Below are positions 1 to 7,103 of a stretch of 16,678 nucleotides of DNA, in pieces. The stretch covers positions 1 through 16,678 of the forward strand of contig JAZRDX010000043.1 in assembly GCA_045660565.1 (NCBI GenBank), given 5' to 3'. Below the pieces are notes generated by a model that was not told where the DNA came from, made no database searches, and worked only from the letters and a program-made list of their open reading frames with translations. The position numbers and the translations under genes were made by a program. The stretch comes from SIG673 sp045660565 (lineage in GTDB: Bacteria; Bacillota; Clostridia; Oscillospirales; CAG-272). The first letter of the stretch is position 1. Each line of letters begins with the position of its first letter.

Positions 1-62
1 TCTATATCAAGTATCGCATTAATATCGTCGGGGGTTGCGGCTCTTAACGTGTAACCGTTCAT
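1..62 (-). CDS. GNAT-family N-acetyltransferase, N-terminal fragment
   Basis: The first 20 codons of a gene running off the left edge read MNGYTLRAATPDDINAILDI. The pattern of a short beta strand, then R-x-A-T-x-x-D, then a helix starting I-x-x-I, is the usual opening of GNAT acetyltransferases (RimI-like and others). The ATG at 62-60 overlaps the TGA stop of the upstream phosphatase (ATGA), so the two genes are very probably translationally coupled in one operon. The acetyl-CoA site lies outside the window, so substrate and subfamily cannot be judged. The family call rests on this short stretch only. Confidence 0.6.
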   Translation of the reverse strand, partial: MNGYTLRAATPDDINAILDI

Positions 63-565
63 AGCGAAAACATATCCTTTATACATTCTGTAATTTCGGA
101 GAGACATTTTTCGTATTCGTCTATTCCGAGCATATACGGATCGGAAATATCCTTTTTCATTACGGCAAGCTTATCCGCGTAAGAGGGAAAAGCGTAAAGC
201 AGAGCCATAAGATGCCGTGAGCTTATCGCGACCGCTTTGTCGCATTCCGTTAAAAGCTCCTCGGTTACAGGTCTTGATACGTGGTTTTTGTAGTCGTTAC
301 CGTCGGTGCTTGAAATACCCGCGTTTTCAAGAGCCTGCGCGGCGTCCTCGGAGATGCCGTCTCCGTGAAACGCGGAGATTCCGGCAGAGAAAGCTTTATA
401 TTTACCCTTGCCGAGTGCGTTAAGCACAGCCGCCGCCATAGGACTGCGACAGGTGTTACCGGAACAGATAAAAAGTACACGCGTATGGGCTTCTCCGTCT
501 CCGGTTTTAATCGGCTTTTCTAAAAATTTACTGAAATCGTGTTTTTCGGTAACTGAGTTTTCCAT
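59..565 (-). CDS. Low-molecular-weight protein phosphatase, probable protein-arginine phosphatase (YwlE-like)
   Basis: A 168-aa protein of the LMW-PTP fold. The P-loop CSGNTCRS has nucleophile C34 and R40, and the general acid sits in the DP motif at D142-P143, near the C terminus as usual. The residue at position 38 is threonine; in Bacillus YwlE the equivalent threonine (T11) selects phospho-arginine, whereas tyrosine phosphatases carry a bulkier residue there. This makes a phosphoarginine phosphatase (the McsB/CtsR/Clp quality-control pathway) more likely than a tyrosine phosphatase, but no mcsB is visible here. About 28 N-terminal residues extend beyond the typical start; the ATG at 565 has AAGGAT upstream, so the extension is probably real. 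It follows the membrane protein gene by 82 nt and overlaps the next gene by 4 nt. No signal peptide, so cytoplasmic. Confidence 0.88.
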   Translation of the reverse strand: MENSVTEKHDFSKFLEKPIKTGDGEAHTRVLFICSGNTCRSPMAAAVLNALGKGKYKAFSAGISAFHGDGISEDAAQALENAGISSTDGNDYKNHVSRPVTEELLTECDKAVAISSRHLMALLYAFPSYADKLAVMKKDISDPYMLGIDEYEKCLSEITECIKDMFSL

Positions 566-647
566 GTTTTATCCTTATAAACAAATTTTAGTCTTGTGTT
601 AAAGTTATAGGAGCGGTTCGTCCTAAGACACTCGGTTTTATAAGAGC

Positions 648-1367
648 TTAATTAAAAGAATCTATCAGCAGGTCTCCTATCGGAACGCATCTTTCGTAGG
701 AGCTGTCATATAAGTAACGTGTGCCGTCCGTCGTTTTAACATAGTGGACGTAGTAGTAAAGATGCGGATAGTCAGGGCTTGTGAAATAGATATATTTTAT
801 GCTGTTTACGTCAACGCTGTCAATGGGGTAGTCGCAGTAGAGCGTTTCGTCTTTAAGAAGATTTAAAAGACCGCTCACGGCCTCGTTATCTATCATACCC
901 ACCGGAACGACGAGCGTTCCGACGTCGCAGACTATCGCAGAGTTTGCGTTCATCTGGAAAAGAGAGGGCAGGGGGTGTTCCTTATTATAGTATATCTCGT
1001 AAAGTCCGTCGTACGCCGTTGTTATCATTTTATCGGCAGAAACGTCCTTTACCTTATAAAATTTCGTATCCTTATATTTTGCGTAAACGTCCTTATTGGG
1101 GTTGTTTTCCCGTTTGACAATGGTTACCGGCTGATAGCAGAGCGGCGCCAGGTGATAGGTGATACCGCTTCGATTGTCATAAAAGCCTCCGCCCGAAACG
1201 AGCTTAAACTTTCTGACACCGAAAATCGCGTCAATAACCAAGGTAAGTATCAGAATAAGCGCGAGTACAGCGGCAATAACCGCTATAAGCTTCCACGGAA
1301 CGTTCTTTTTAGGTCTGTCCTCGCGAAAGGGGTTTTTATGTACTGTGTTTTTGTATTTTTTAGCCAT
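648..1367 (-). CDS. Hypothetical single-pass membrane protein
   Basis: A 239-aa protein I do not recognise. A basic, hydrophilic N-terminal tail (residues 1-25, rich in K and R) is followed by one strong membrane segment at about 26-45, and then roughly 190 mixed residues rich in Tyr, Val and Asp with no evident catalytic motif. By the positive-inside rule the tail is cytoplasmic and the large domain extracytoplasmic. The ATG at 1367 has GGAAAG upstream. The gene lies between dCMP deaminase (165 nt upstream, with a palindromic repeat in the gap) and the phosphatase (82 nt downstream, no terminator seen), so it probably shares a transcript with the phosphatase. The layout resembles the membrane protein at 15590-16288, but I see no clear sequence similarity between the two. 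Confidence 0.75.
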   Translation of the reverse strand: MAKKYKNTVHKNPFREDRPKKNVPWKLIAVIAAVLALILILTLVIDAIFGVRKFKLVSGGGFYDNRSGITYHLAPLCYQPVTIVKRENNPNKDVYAKYKDTKFYKVKDVSADKMITTAYDGLYEIYYNKEHPLPSLFQMNANSAIVCDVGTLVVPVGMIDNEAVSGLLNLLKDETLYCDYPIDSVDVNSIKYIYFTSPDYPHLYYYVHYVKTTDGTRYLYDSSYERCVPIGDLLIDSFN

Positions 1368-1420
1368 TTTGTCTTTCCGTTCTGCCGCATGTAAGGCGAG
1401 GTTTTATATTTGTGTAAAAA

Positions 1421-1467
1421 CAAGCCCTCACCGCCTTCGGCGGAGCTCCCTTTACACAAAGGAGCCG
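1421..1467. repeat. Palindromic intergenic repeat (two hairpins)
   Basis: Two adjacent hairpins lie between the dCMP deaminase and membrane protein genes. The first is CCGCC-TTC-GGCGG at 1431-1443. The second is GCTCC(C)TTT-ACAC-AAAGGAGC at 1445-1465, eight pairs with one bulged C. Read on the minus strand, the order of a GGCTCC...GGGAGC hairpin, a GC-rich variable hairpin and then TGAGGG matches a dispersed repeat I recall from many Clostridia genomes; that recognition is from memory. There is no T-run directly after either stem on the minus strand, so it is not a standard terminator. The gap 1368-1532 holds nothing else I can support. Confidence 0.7.
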
Positions 1468-1532
1468 TTTAGTTTCTCCTATTTAATTTGAGCTTGAAAA
1501 ATATTAACGCAATATAGGGTGTGTCTTGTGAT

Positions 1533-2021
1533 TTAATATCCGCGGCGACCGGTAAGGCTGTCGTCGTCCTCTATCCAGTCGGAGACGTTAACTACCTTGA
1601 AGTCCTCGGGAGTGTTTCTTATAACGACCTTGTCTATTCCCGCGTTAATTATCATTCTTTTACACATAGCGCAGCTGTTGGTACCCGCGACAAGCTCGCC
1701 CGTTTTCGAGTCAAGACAAGCCATATAAAGGGTTGAGCCGAGCATCTGGTCGCGGCTCGCGGCAATTATAGCGTTAGCCTCGGAATGAACCGAGCGGCAA
1801 AGCTCGTAGCGTTCTCCGCGCGGTATGTTAAGCTCGTCTCTTATGCAGGAACAGATGTCGCTGCAGTTTTTTCTTCCTCTCGGCGCGCCGTTATAACCGG
1901 TGGAAACGATGGTATCGTTTTTTACGATTATTGCTCCGAAGGATTTACGCAGACAGGTGCTTCTCGTCGCAACCGTCTGTGCTATGTCGAGGTAATAGTT
2001 TTCTTTAGATACTCTTTCCAT
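1533..2021 (-). CDS. comEB: dCMP deaminase (ComEB family)
   Basis: A 162-aa cytoplasmic zinc enzyme that deaminates dCMP to dUMP, feeding thymidylate synthesis. The cytidine/deoxycytidylate deaminase signature is complete: HSE with H79 as zinc ligand and E81 as proton shuttle, then CAMC with C117 and C120 as the other ligands. Upstream are the substrate-side motifs GAIIVKND (29-36) and TGYNGAPRG (41-49), typical of dCMP deaminases rather than tRNA or cytidine deaminases. A Cys-rich stretch (C53, C57, C59, C75) between the core motifs is where some members bind a second zinc. The ATG at 2021 has GGAG 10 nt upstream. It starts 58 nt after the GH78-like gene on the same strand. Length is normal for the family, so it looks intact. 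Confidence 0.93.
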   Translation of the reverse strand: MERVSKENYYLDIAQTVATRSTCLRKSFGAIIVKNDTIVSTGYNGAPRGRKNCSDICSCIRDELNIPRGERYELCRSVHSEANAIIAASRDQMLGSTLYMACLDSKTGELVAGTNSCAMCKRMIINAGIDKVVIRNTPEDFKVVNVSDWIEDDDSLTGRRGY

Positions 2022-2079
2022 TTTATTTTATCTCCGTTTCGCTGACGTAATTCTTCATTATTAATTTTGCACTTTGCAT

Positions 2080-3978
2080 TTAATCCGCAAGGATATTAAA
2101 ATAGTATATCGGCATCGCGCTCCAGCCGTGGCACATGCTTCCGGCACCGTAGAAATCTGCCGCTCCGAGGTCGGTTTCCCAGAAAGCGGTCGCGCCTGCG
2201 TTAAGCTGGGGAAGGTATCGGTTTTCAATACTTTTTATTACGTAGTCCTTGTAGTTTTCTTTGTCTACCTTAAGCAGCGCGTCATATTTGAAGCAAGCCA
2301 TGCTGAGGGTTATCTTTGTAAGAGAATTTTCGCTCGCAAGTACGGCAGAGATTTTCTCGGCTTTTTCTCCGTCAGCCGCTCCCGAAAGAATAGCAAGAGC
2401 GTTTACAAGCTCGCTTTTTGTGGTTTTCGTCGTGTCGTCGTAGTAAAGACCGTCGGTTTTATCGAAAAAGACCTCGTTTATTTTCTTGTTAAGCTCCTCG
2501 ATAATGGGGGTGTAATCCGCTTTTTCTCCGACAAGCTCACATATTTTTTGCATATTTGAAAGCGCTATGGAAAGAAGCATGTTAAGTGTCGCGTCGGTAA
2601 GCGTGCTTCCTATCTGTCTCGGCGAGTCCGCAAGGTTATCCGCCCATTCGTAGAAGTTCCAGTGGCATTTATCCGGGAAACGCGGAACGAGTCCGTTCTT
2701 CATATTGTCAAGGAATACCTGAAGCACTGACTTAAGCTTAGGTAAAACCTCTTTTGCAAGGGTGAGGTCCTTTGAATACACGCTGTATTCGTAAATTTCG
2801 GTAAAGTAGTGAAGCGAGAACGAGGGAATGGTCAAATCAAGCTGTGTCGGGGTACATATCGAGAGCAGTCCGTCCTCTCTGTCGTCCTTACTCATAAGGT
2901 AGAGGGTTGCTCTCGGAAACTGAAATTCGTTAAACGCATAGTAACCGCAGACAATCTGGTTTCTTCCGTCCATTGCGTAGAGCGCCTGCTCGCGCCACGG
3001 GCAGTCCTCATAGTGGTCGTGCATACAAAGCTCAAGCGTTCTTACCGATACGTCGTAAATTCTTTGGTGAAGTTCGCTTTCAAAACGTTTTTCCACCTTG
3101 CTTAGCGGATAAACGGTGGGAAGCACCGAAAGGTATTCTACCGTCAGGGGTGCGCTGAACGTTATTTCGAGGTAACGAAGCCCAAGCCGTCTGAAATAGT
3201 TTACGTACTCGTTAACACCCTCTTTAAGTGTAAAATCAAAGCTGAAATCGCGATCTCCGATTATTCTCCGTACACGTCCGTCGTCTAAATGCTCGCCGTA
3301 AGCGATATTGACCGTCTGCACTTTCTCGGAGAGGATTTTAAAGGTCAGATATCCGACCTCCTCGCGTCCGAGGTCGAATATGAGAAGGTTTTCTTCGCTC
3401 GTTACAAGGGTGGACGGAATGCGCGTTTCGACAGTAAGCTTTTCGATAGGTCTTTTATATAAAGGAAGCTTTTGCTCTACCCTACGGCTCGGGGAAAATT
3501 TCGGAAGCAAGGCTTCCTTTGTGAAGTCATACGCGTATCCGAATCCGAGCTGACTCGTTATGTTTTTTCTGCGACCGTTTTCGTAAGTATTAAGCTTTCT
3601 GCAAGGCATACCCTCCGCCGTATAACAGACAAGCTCTCCGCTATCGTCGAATATTTCGTAGCGAACAGCGGCGTTTCCGGGGTAGTATGACATATTCATG
3701 TCTCCGTAATACCATACGGTAACGGAAATACTGTTGACGCCTTTTTTGCAGTAATCGCTTATTTCAAATTCGTCGTAGACCTTGTAATAAGGAAAATCGG
3801 GATACTGACCGCTGTTTACAAACGCACCGTTTATGCAGAGCATGTAGTTTGAGTCGGCGGAAATGCGTATAAACAGGGGCTTTTCCGTGTAGTTAAATTC
3901 AGCTGAAAATTCAGCGTAGGAGTCGTTTTGTTGTGGCTCGCTAAGCCATATCCATTCAGATTTATCTGTAAATCCCAT
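2080..3978 (-). CDS. GH78-like glycoside hydrolase (alpha-L-rhamnosidase family protein)
   Basis: A 632-aa protein without signal peptide, so cytoplasmic. Residues 1-120 form a sugar-binding beta-sandwich (opening with WIW). Residues 195-290 are a second beta domain with DLGREEVGYLTF, the D-x-G-x-x-x-x-G-x-x-x-F pattern of GH78. From about 300 comes the (alpha/alpha)6 barrel. The core motif DCPWRE-Q-ALYAMDGRNQ is at 325-341 and FWETD...CHGW at 599-619. GH78 enzymes release L-rhamnose from plant polysaccharides or glycosides, so imported oligosaccharides are the likely substrates. Oddity: the canonical motif is DCPxRDE, with the general acid Glu six residues after the Asp; here that position is Q331 and the preceding residue is E330, so activity or specificity may differ. 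E601 is the probable base. The ATG at 3978 has GGAGG 5 nt upstream. No convincing promoter was found. Confidence 0.85.
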   Translation of the reverse strand: MGFTDKSEWIWLSEPQQNDSYAEFSAEFNYTEKPLFIRISADSNYMLCINGAFVNSGQYPDFPYYKVYDEFEISDYCKKGVNSISVTVWYYGDMNMSYYPGNAAVRYEIFDDSGELVCYTAEGMPCRKLNTYENGRRKNITSQLGFGYAYDFTKEALLPKFSPSRRVEQKLPLYKRPIEKLTVETRIPSTLVTSEENLLIFDLGREEVGYLTFKILSEKVQTVNIAYGEHLDDGRVRRIIGDRDFSFDFTLKEGVNEYVNYFRRLGLRYLEITFSAPLTVEYLSVLPTVYPLSKVEKRFESELHQRIYDVSVRTLELCMHDHYEDCPWREQALYAMDGRNQIVCGYYAFNEFQFPRATLYLMSKDDREDGLLSICTPTQLDLTIPSFSLHYFTEIYEYSVYSKDLTLAKEVLPKLKSVLQVFLDNMKNGLVPRFPDKCHWNFYEWADNLADSPRQIGSTLTDATLNMLLSIALSNMQKICELVGEKADYTPIIEELNKKINEVFFDKTDGLYYDDTTKTTKSELVNALAILSGAADGEKAEKISAVLASENSLTKITLSMACFKYDALLKVDKENYKDYVIKSIENRYLPQLNAGATAFWETDLGAADFYGAGSMCHGWSAMPIYYFNILAD

Positions 3979-4090
3979 TTTTCCCTCCCATATATACCCT
4001 TAGAGAATGTTTAAATTTGTTATACGGTAGCTTAAGTAATAAGTAAATTGCTTACGTGATTGCACAAGATATTTTGTCGCCATGTGAGTG

Positions 4091-4130
4091 CAGGCGCTTG
4101 CCTGACGGGAGGATAATATCCTCCCCTACA
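4091..4130. repeat. Two adjacent perfect palindromes
   Basis: CAGGC-GCTT-GCCTG (4091-4104) is followed by GGGAGGAT-AAT-ATCCTCCC (4107-4125) and then CTACA. The hairpin followed by CCCTAC recurs at the right edge of the window (16655-16678). On the minus strand this reads TGTAGGGGAGGATATTATCC, which I recall as a common intergenic repeat in gut Clostridia. It lies in the 356-nt gene-free stretch 3979-4334 upstream of the GH78-like gene. It has no T-run and is not a typical terminator. Confidence 0.7.
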
Positions 4131-4162
4131 AATAAATATTTATCTTTCCTCAAAGCCTTGCC

Positions 4163-4254
4163 TTAGCGACATTCGGTGTGTTCGCACATGTTACATGTCG
4201 CCATTTCCCCTCCGGGCGGTTGCCCGGCTTAGCGACGCTCGGTGTGTATGCTCA
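4163..4254. repeat. Two diverged copies of a dispersed repeat flanking a palindrome
   Basis: TTAGCGACATTCGGTGTGTT (4163-4182) and TTAGCGACGCTCGGTGTGT (4229-4247) are near-identical, and a third copy occurs 7 kb away at 11257. Between them are the small palindrome ACATG-TTA-CATGT (4186-4198) and a perfect 16-bp palindrome CCGGGC-GGTT-GCCCGG (4212-4227). The same 16-mer recurs at 4338-4353, over the end of the hydrolase gene. No open reading frame here looks coding. Confidence 0.75.
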
Positions 4255-4261
4255 AACATCA

Positions 4262-4353
4262 CCGTCGCCGTGCGCCAGCGGGTGCTACCCGCCGTCGCCA
4301 TACGCCAGCTGGTGCTACCCGCCGTCGCCACAACCTACCGGGCGGTTGCCCGG
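4262..4353. repeat. 30-bp tandem repeat with a hairpin in each unit
   Basis: Three head-to-tail units of about 30 bp start at 4262, 4292 and 4322, each opening CCGTCGCC. Units 1 and 2 differ at only a few positions. Unit 1 contains the perfect hairpin GCGGGT-GCT-ACCCGC (4278-4292), unit 2 has the same hairpin with one mismatch, and unit 3 swaps in the palindrome CCGGGC-GGTT-GCCCGG (4338-4353). The last unit overlaps the 3' end of the hydrolase CDS and supplies its TAG stop. The block is clearly more GC-rich than its surroundings. Near-identical hairpin sequence recurs at 11345-11362. Confidence 0.8.
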
Positions 4354-5840
4354 CCGGCGGCATAGCCGCTGTATCCGTGGAAAAAGTCCTCGGCGGTTTT
4401 TGTACACTGAATAGCTATTCTTCCGTCGGGGAAGAAGCGTACAGCGAAATAAAGCCGTCCGAAATATTCGTCTATTGCCTGTACCATTATTCCGAGAAGA
4501 TTATCCTCTCGCCACGCAGCCGATATGGCTGAATCGTATTCGTGTCCGTCCTTTATGTGGGAGCCGACCTCGTCGGAATAGCTTTCGGGGAATTTCGTGA
4601 AAAAGTTCTTGCATATACCGAACGGAAGCTTTTTGTCGCCTCGCGGATTGGTGTATTCAAATACACCCCTGTCTCCGTCAAACGTGAATTTGACCTTAGT
4701 AATACCCATCGGGTTATTTTCAAGAGTATATTCCTTTCCGCTGACAAGCGACGCCGTCTCGGAGAAAGCCTTTCCTTCAAGACAGTAAAGCTTAAGCCCT
4801 TTGCAGTATTCCTTAAGCTCCGTCTGCGCCTCTTTATCCTCGGGAAGCGGTACGTCTGACGCGGTATCAACTATCTCCTCAAAAAATCTGTCTATAATGA
4901 CCGATTTAGCTTCCGTGTTACCCTGGTTGTCTCCGTTATAAATAAGAATCATATCCTTGTGCGGAACGCAGATCGCAAACTGACAGCCCATTCCGTTAAA
5001 GAAGAAGCTGTCCTGCCAGGTTTTCCATATCTGGTATCCGTAGCCGAAGGAACGGTAGGAAACGAGCCCGTCCGCAGAAGTGTCAATAAGAGACGCGGTT
5101 GCGTTCTGTAAATATTCCCTTGATAAAAGCTGCTCGCCGTTCCAGCTTCCGTAGTTGAGCGTAAAACGGGCAACCTTTAAAAGGTCAAGCGGAGTAGACA
5201 GAAGCGCGGAGTCGCCCCAGGAGTGTCCGCCGGGGCATTTTAAACAGTGAACAGTATCGGATACCCCGATTTTGTCAAACAGCTTTTCGCGTAGGTACTG
5301 TACAAGCGTTTTCCCGGAAACGCGCTCGACGAGAGCGCATAAAATAAAGGAACCGTTGCTGTCGTATTCAAAAAAGGAGCCGGGGATTTTGCTTTTGTCT
5401 CTTGCGGTGTCTATATTACCTGAGCTTTTGTCAAAATAAAATTTAACTCTGTCTCCCTTGTCGACAAACCAGCTTCCTCGGTTGAGCATAAAACCGGTGC
5501 TCATCATAAGCATATCGCGAATCGTCTGTTCTTTTACGTTTTTTATAACGCTTTCGGAAGCGTCGTCCTTAAAGTAATCGACTATTCTGCCGTCAAGTGA
5601 AACCTTGTTTTCGTCAATGAGAAAGCCGATGGCTATCGAGACAAAGCTTTTTGTAACGGAATACAGTCTGTGCGTAAAGCTTGCGTTAAACGGCTCCCAG
5701 TACTGCTCAAAGAAGATTTTATCTCCCCTTGCCATTATTACGTTATGGGTGGAAAGACCGTATTTCTCAAGAATGGAAACGTATTTTTTTACGTTCTTCG
5801 ACGAAACACCGCAATCTTCGGGGGTAGCGTATTTAAACAT
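4335..5840 (-). CDS. Serine hydrolase, class C beta-lactamase fold (PF00144-like)
   Basis: A 501-aa protein of the beta-lactamase/esterase/D-aminopeptidase superfamily. The nucleophile motif S61-V-T-K64 lies at the usual place, followed by FLIDENKVSLDG. The second motif is Y159-D-S-N in PGSFFEYDSNGSF, and NGMGCQF in the middle probably stands where the third (H/K-x-G) motif is expected. About 150 C-terminal residues form an extra domain, likely lipocalin/beta type as in many relatives. No signal peptide, so a cytoplasmic esterase or peptidase is more likely than a beta-lactamase or PBP; the substrate is unknown. The ATG at 5840 has AGGAG about 8 nt upstream, and the gene starts 54 nt after the trigger-factor-like gene, suggesting co-transcription. 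The last residues (AAGRATAR) and the TAG stop are encoded by the palindromic repeat, so the original C terminus was probably different. Confidence 0.88.
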   Translation of the reverse strand: MFKYATPEDCGVSSKNVKKYVSILEKYGLSTHNVIMARGDKIFFEQYWEPFNASFTHRLYSVTKSFVSIAIGFLIDENKVSLDGRIVDYFKDDASESVIKNVKEQTIRDMLMMSTGFMLNRGSWFVDKGDRVKFYFDKSSGNIDTARDKSKIPGSFFEYDSNGSFILCALVERVSGKTLVQYLREKLFDKIGVSDTVHCLKCPGGHSWGDSALLSTPLDLLKVARFTLNYGSWNGEQLLSREYLQNATASLIDTSADGLVSYRSFGYGYQIWKTWQDSFFFNGMGCQFAICVPHKDMILIYNGDNQGNTEAKSVIIDRFFEEIVDTASDVPLPEDKEAQTELKEYCKGLKLYCLEGKAFSETASLVSGKEYTLENNPMGITKVKFTFDGDRGVFEYTNPRGDKKLPFGICKNFFTKFPESYSDEVGSHIKDGHEYDSAISAAWREDNLLGIMVQAIDEYFGRLYFAVRFFPDGRIAIQCTKTAEDFFHGYSGYAAGRATAR

Positions 5841-5894
5841 ACTGTTTCTCCTGATACTAAATAGAATTTGGTGTATTCGGTATCCGCCGGTTTG

Positions 5895-7055
5895 TTAACC
5901 GCTAATCGTAATATTTTTTCTGAGATGATCTTTGAGCTTATCCCAGAGCACGGTGCGGCGGATAACGTCCTTTCCGTAGCCTTCTTCAAATTCGTCAACC
6001 TTGTCGGAGTATCCGTTTTCACCTGCAAGTCTTTCAAGCTCTTTTTGGTATTCCGCTTTTGAAACGCGGATCTTTTCGTCCTTTACTATTCTGTAAAGTA
6101 TCATTTCCTCTTTTACAACGCCCTGCGCATAGTTAAGCATAGCGTCGTTGTACTCGTTTTCGTCCTTAAGGCCGAGAGCCGAAAGAAGCTGGGGGAAGGT
6201 GAGGTTATCGGCTAGCATTTTGTCCTGATAATAGCTGTCAAATTCGTTTGAATAGTACTTTATGAACTTTTTCGGGTATTTCTTTATCTCGGTTTTTGAT
6301 ACGATGGTAGACCAGATAAGCTCTCTTTCGACCATCTCGCGAAGCGCCTTTTCATAAGCTGCGACGGTATCGAATCCGGTTTTCGACTTAACAAACGCAT
6401 CGGTGTAATCCGGGGCATTGGTTTTGGTAACGCTTACAATAGTGATTTCAAAGCGCATCGTCTTGCCTTTAAGCTCCTCGATGCTGTAATCGTCCTTGTA
6501 CTTAAGCTCCGCGGTTGTCTTAGTGCCTTCCTTAACGCTTTTACCTATAACTGCCTGCTGGATCTCGGGGAAGAATGATGCACCTGACTCGGTTACATGA
6601 TTTCCGACGTCGGTTATTTCGTAGTCGTCAAGCTTGCTGCCCGAGTACGGGGTGGTTTCGACAACGCCGTCGGTAACGAAATAGCCTATTCCGTCAACCG
6701 TTACGTTGTATCCTTCGAGTATCTCTCCTTCGGTAACCGGTGTAAAGGTTGAATGTGAGCGCAGGAATGATTTTTTCTGATATTCAAAGGATTTGTCAAC
6801 CGCTTCCTTCGTTATGCCAAGTGTACTGAAATCGGGGAGTACGACACGGCTCTTGAAGAACGGACTGTCATATTTTGTGTCGACGAAATACCAGTTAAGG
6901 AATATTCCGAGCCCTATCGAAAGGACAAGTGTCGCCAAAAGCAGAGAAGAAATGAGGATTATAAGTTTTTTGTGCTTTTGAAAATCGAAGGGCTGTTTCT
7001 TTTTCTTGAACTCGGTGTATGTTTTCTTTTGCGGGGGGTTCATAAGCTTTGCCAT
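5895..7055 (-). CDS. Membrane-anchored trigger-factor-like protein (FKBP-like plus TF C-terminal domain)
   Basis: A 386-aa protein. The basic N-terminal tail (residues 1-30) and one membrane segment (31-54) place the rest outside the cytoplasm. Residues about 108-210 follow the trigger factor FKBP/PPIase pattern: EGEILEGYNVTVDG, then GNHVTESG, FFPEIQQAVIGKSVKEGT, a K-D-D-Y strand and LKGKTMRFEITIVSVTK. Residues 213-380 match the helical TF C-terminal chaperone domain: a P-x-Y-x-D-x-F start, a helix of the FDTVAAYEKALREMVERE type, PKKFIKYYSNEF, and a long helical tail. The N-terminal ribosome-binding domain of true trigger factor is absent, replaced by the anchor. A role as an extracytoplasmic folding chaperone or prolyl isomerase is inferred. 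It follows a lipoprotein of the same architecture by 48 nt. The ATG at 7055 has GAGG upstream. Confidence 0.8.
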   Translation of the reverse strand: MAKLMNPPQKKTYTEFKKKKQPFDFQKHKKLIILISSLLLATLVLSIGLGIFLNWYFVDTKYDSPFFKSRVVLPDFSTLGITKEAVDKSFEYQKKSFLRSHSTFTPVTEGEILEGYNVTVDGIGYFVTDGVVETTPYSGSKLDDYEITDVGNHVTESGASFFPEIQQAVIGKSVKEGTKTTAELKYKDDYSIEELKGKTMRFEITIVSVTKTNAPDYTDAFVKSKTGFDTVAAYEKALREMVERELIWSTIVSKTEIKKYPKKFIKYYSNEFDSYYQDKMLADNLTFPQLLSALGLKDENEYNDAMLNYAQGVVKEEMILYRIVKDEKIRVSKAEYQKELERLAGENGYSDKVDEFEEGYGKDVIRRTVLWDKLKDHLRKNITISG

Positions 7056-7103
7056 TTTGTTATTACCTCTTTTTTGGATTACATTTTTACATTTTGCATT
7101 TAA

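Noticed and set aside
975..1394. Plus-strand open frame of 139 codons
   Set aside because: Antisense to the minus-strand membrane protein gene, which has a sensible RBS, a membrane segment and composition.
3979..4090. Promoter of the GH78-like gene
   Set aside because: TATAAC has only a weak TTACTT 16 nt upstream; not convincing enough to list.
4262..4353. CRISPR-like direct repeats
   Set aside because: The units are contiguous with no unique spacers, diverge between copies, and no cas genes are present.
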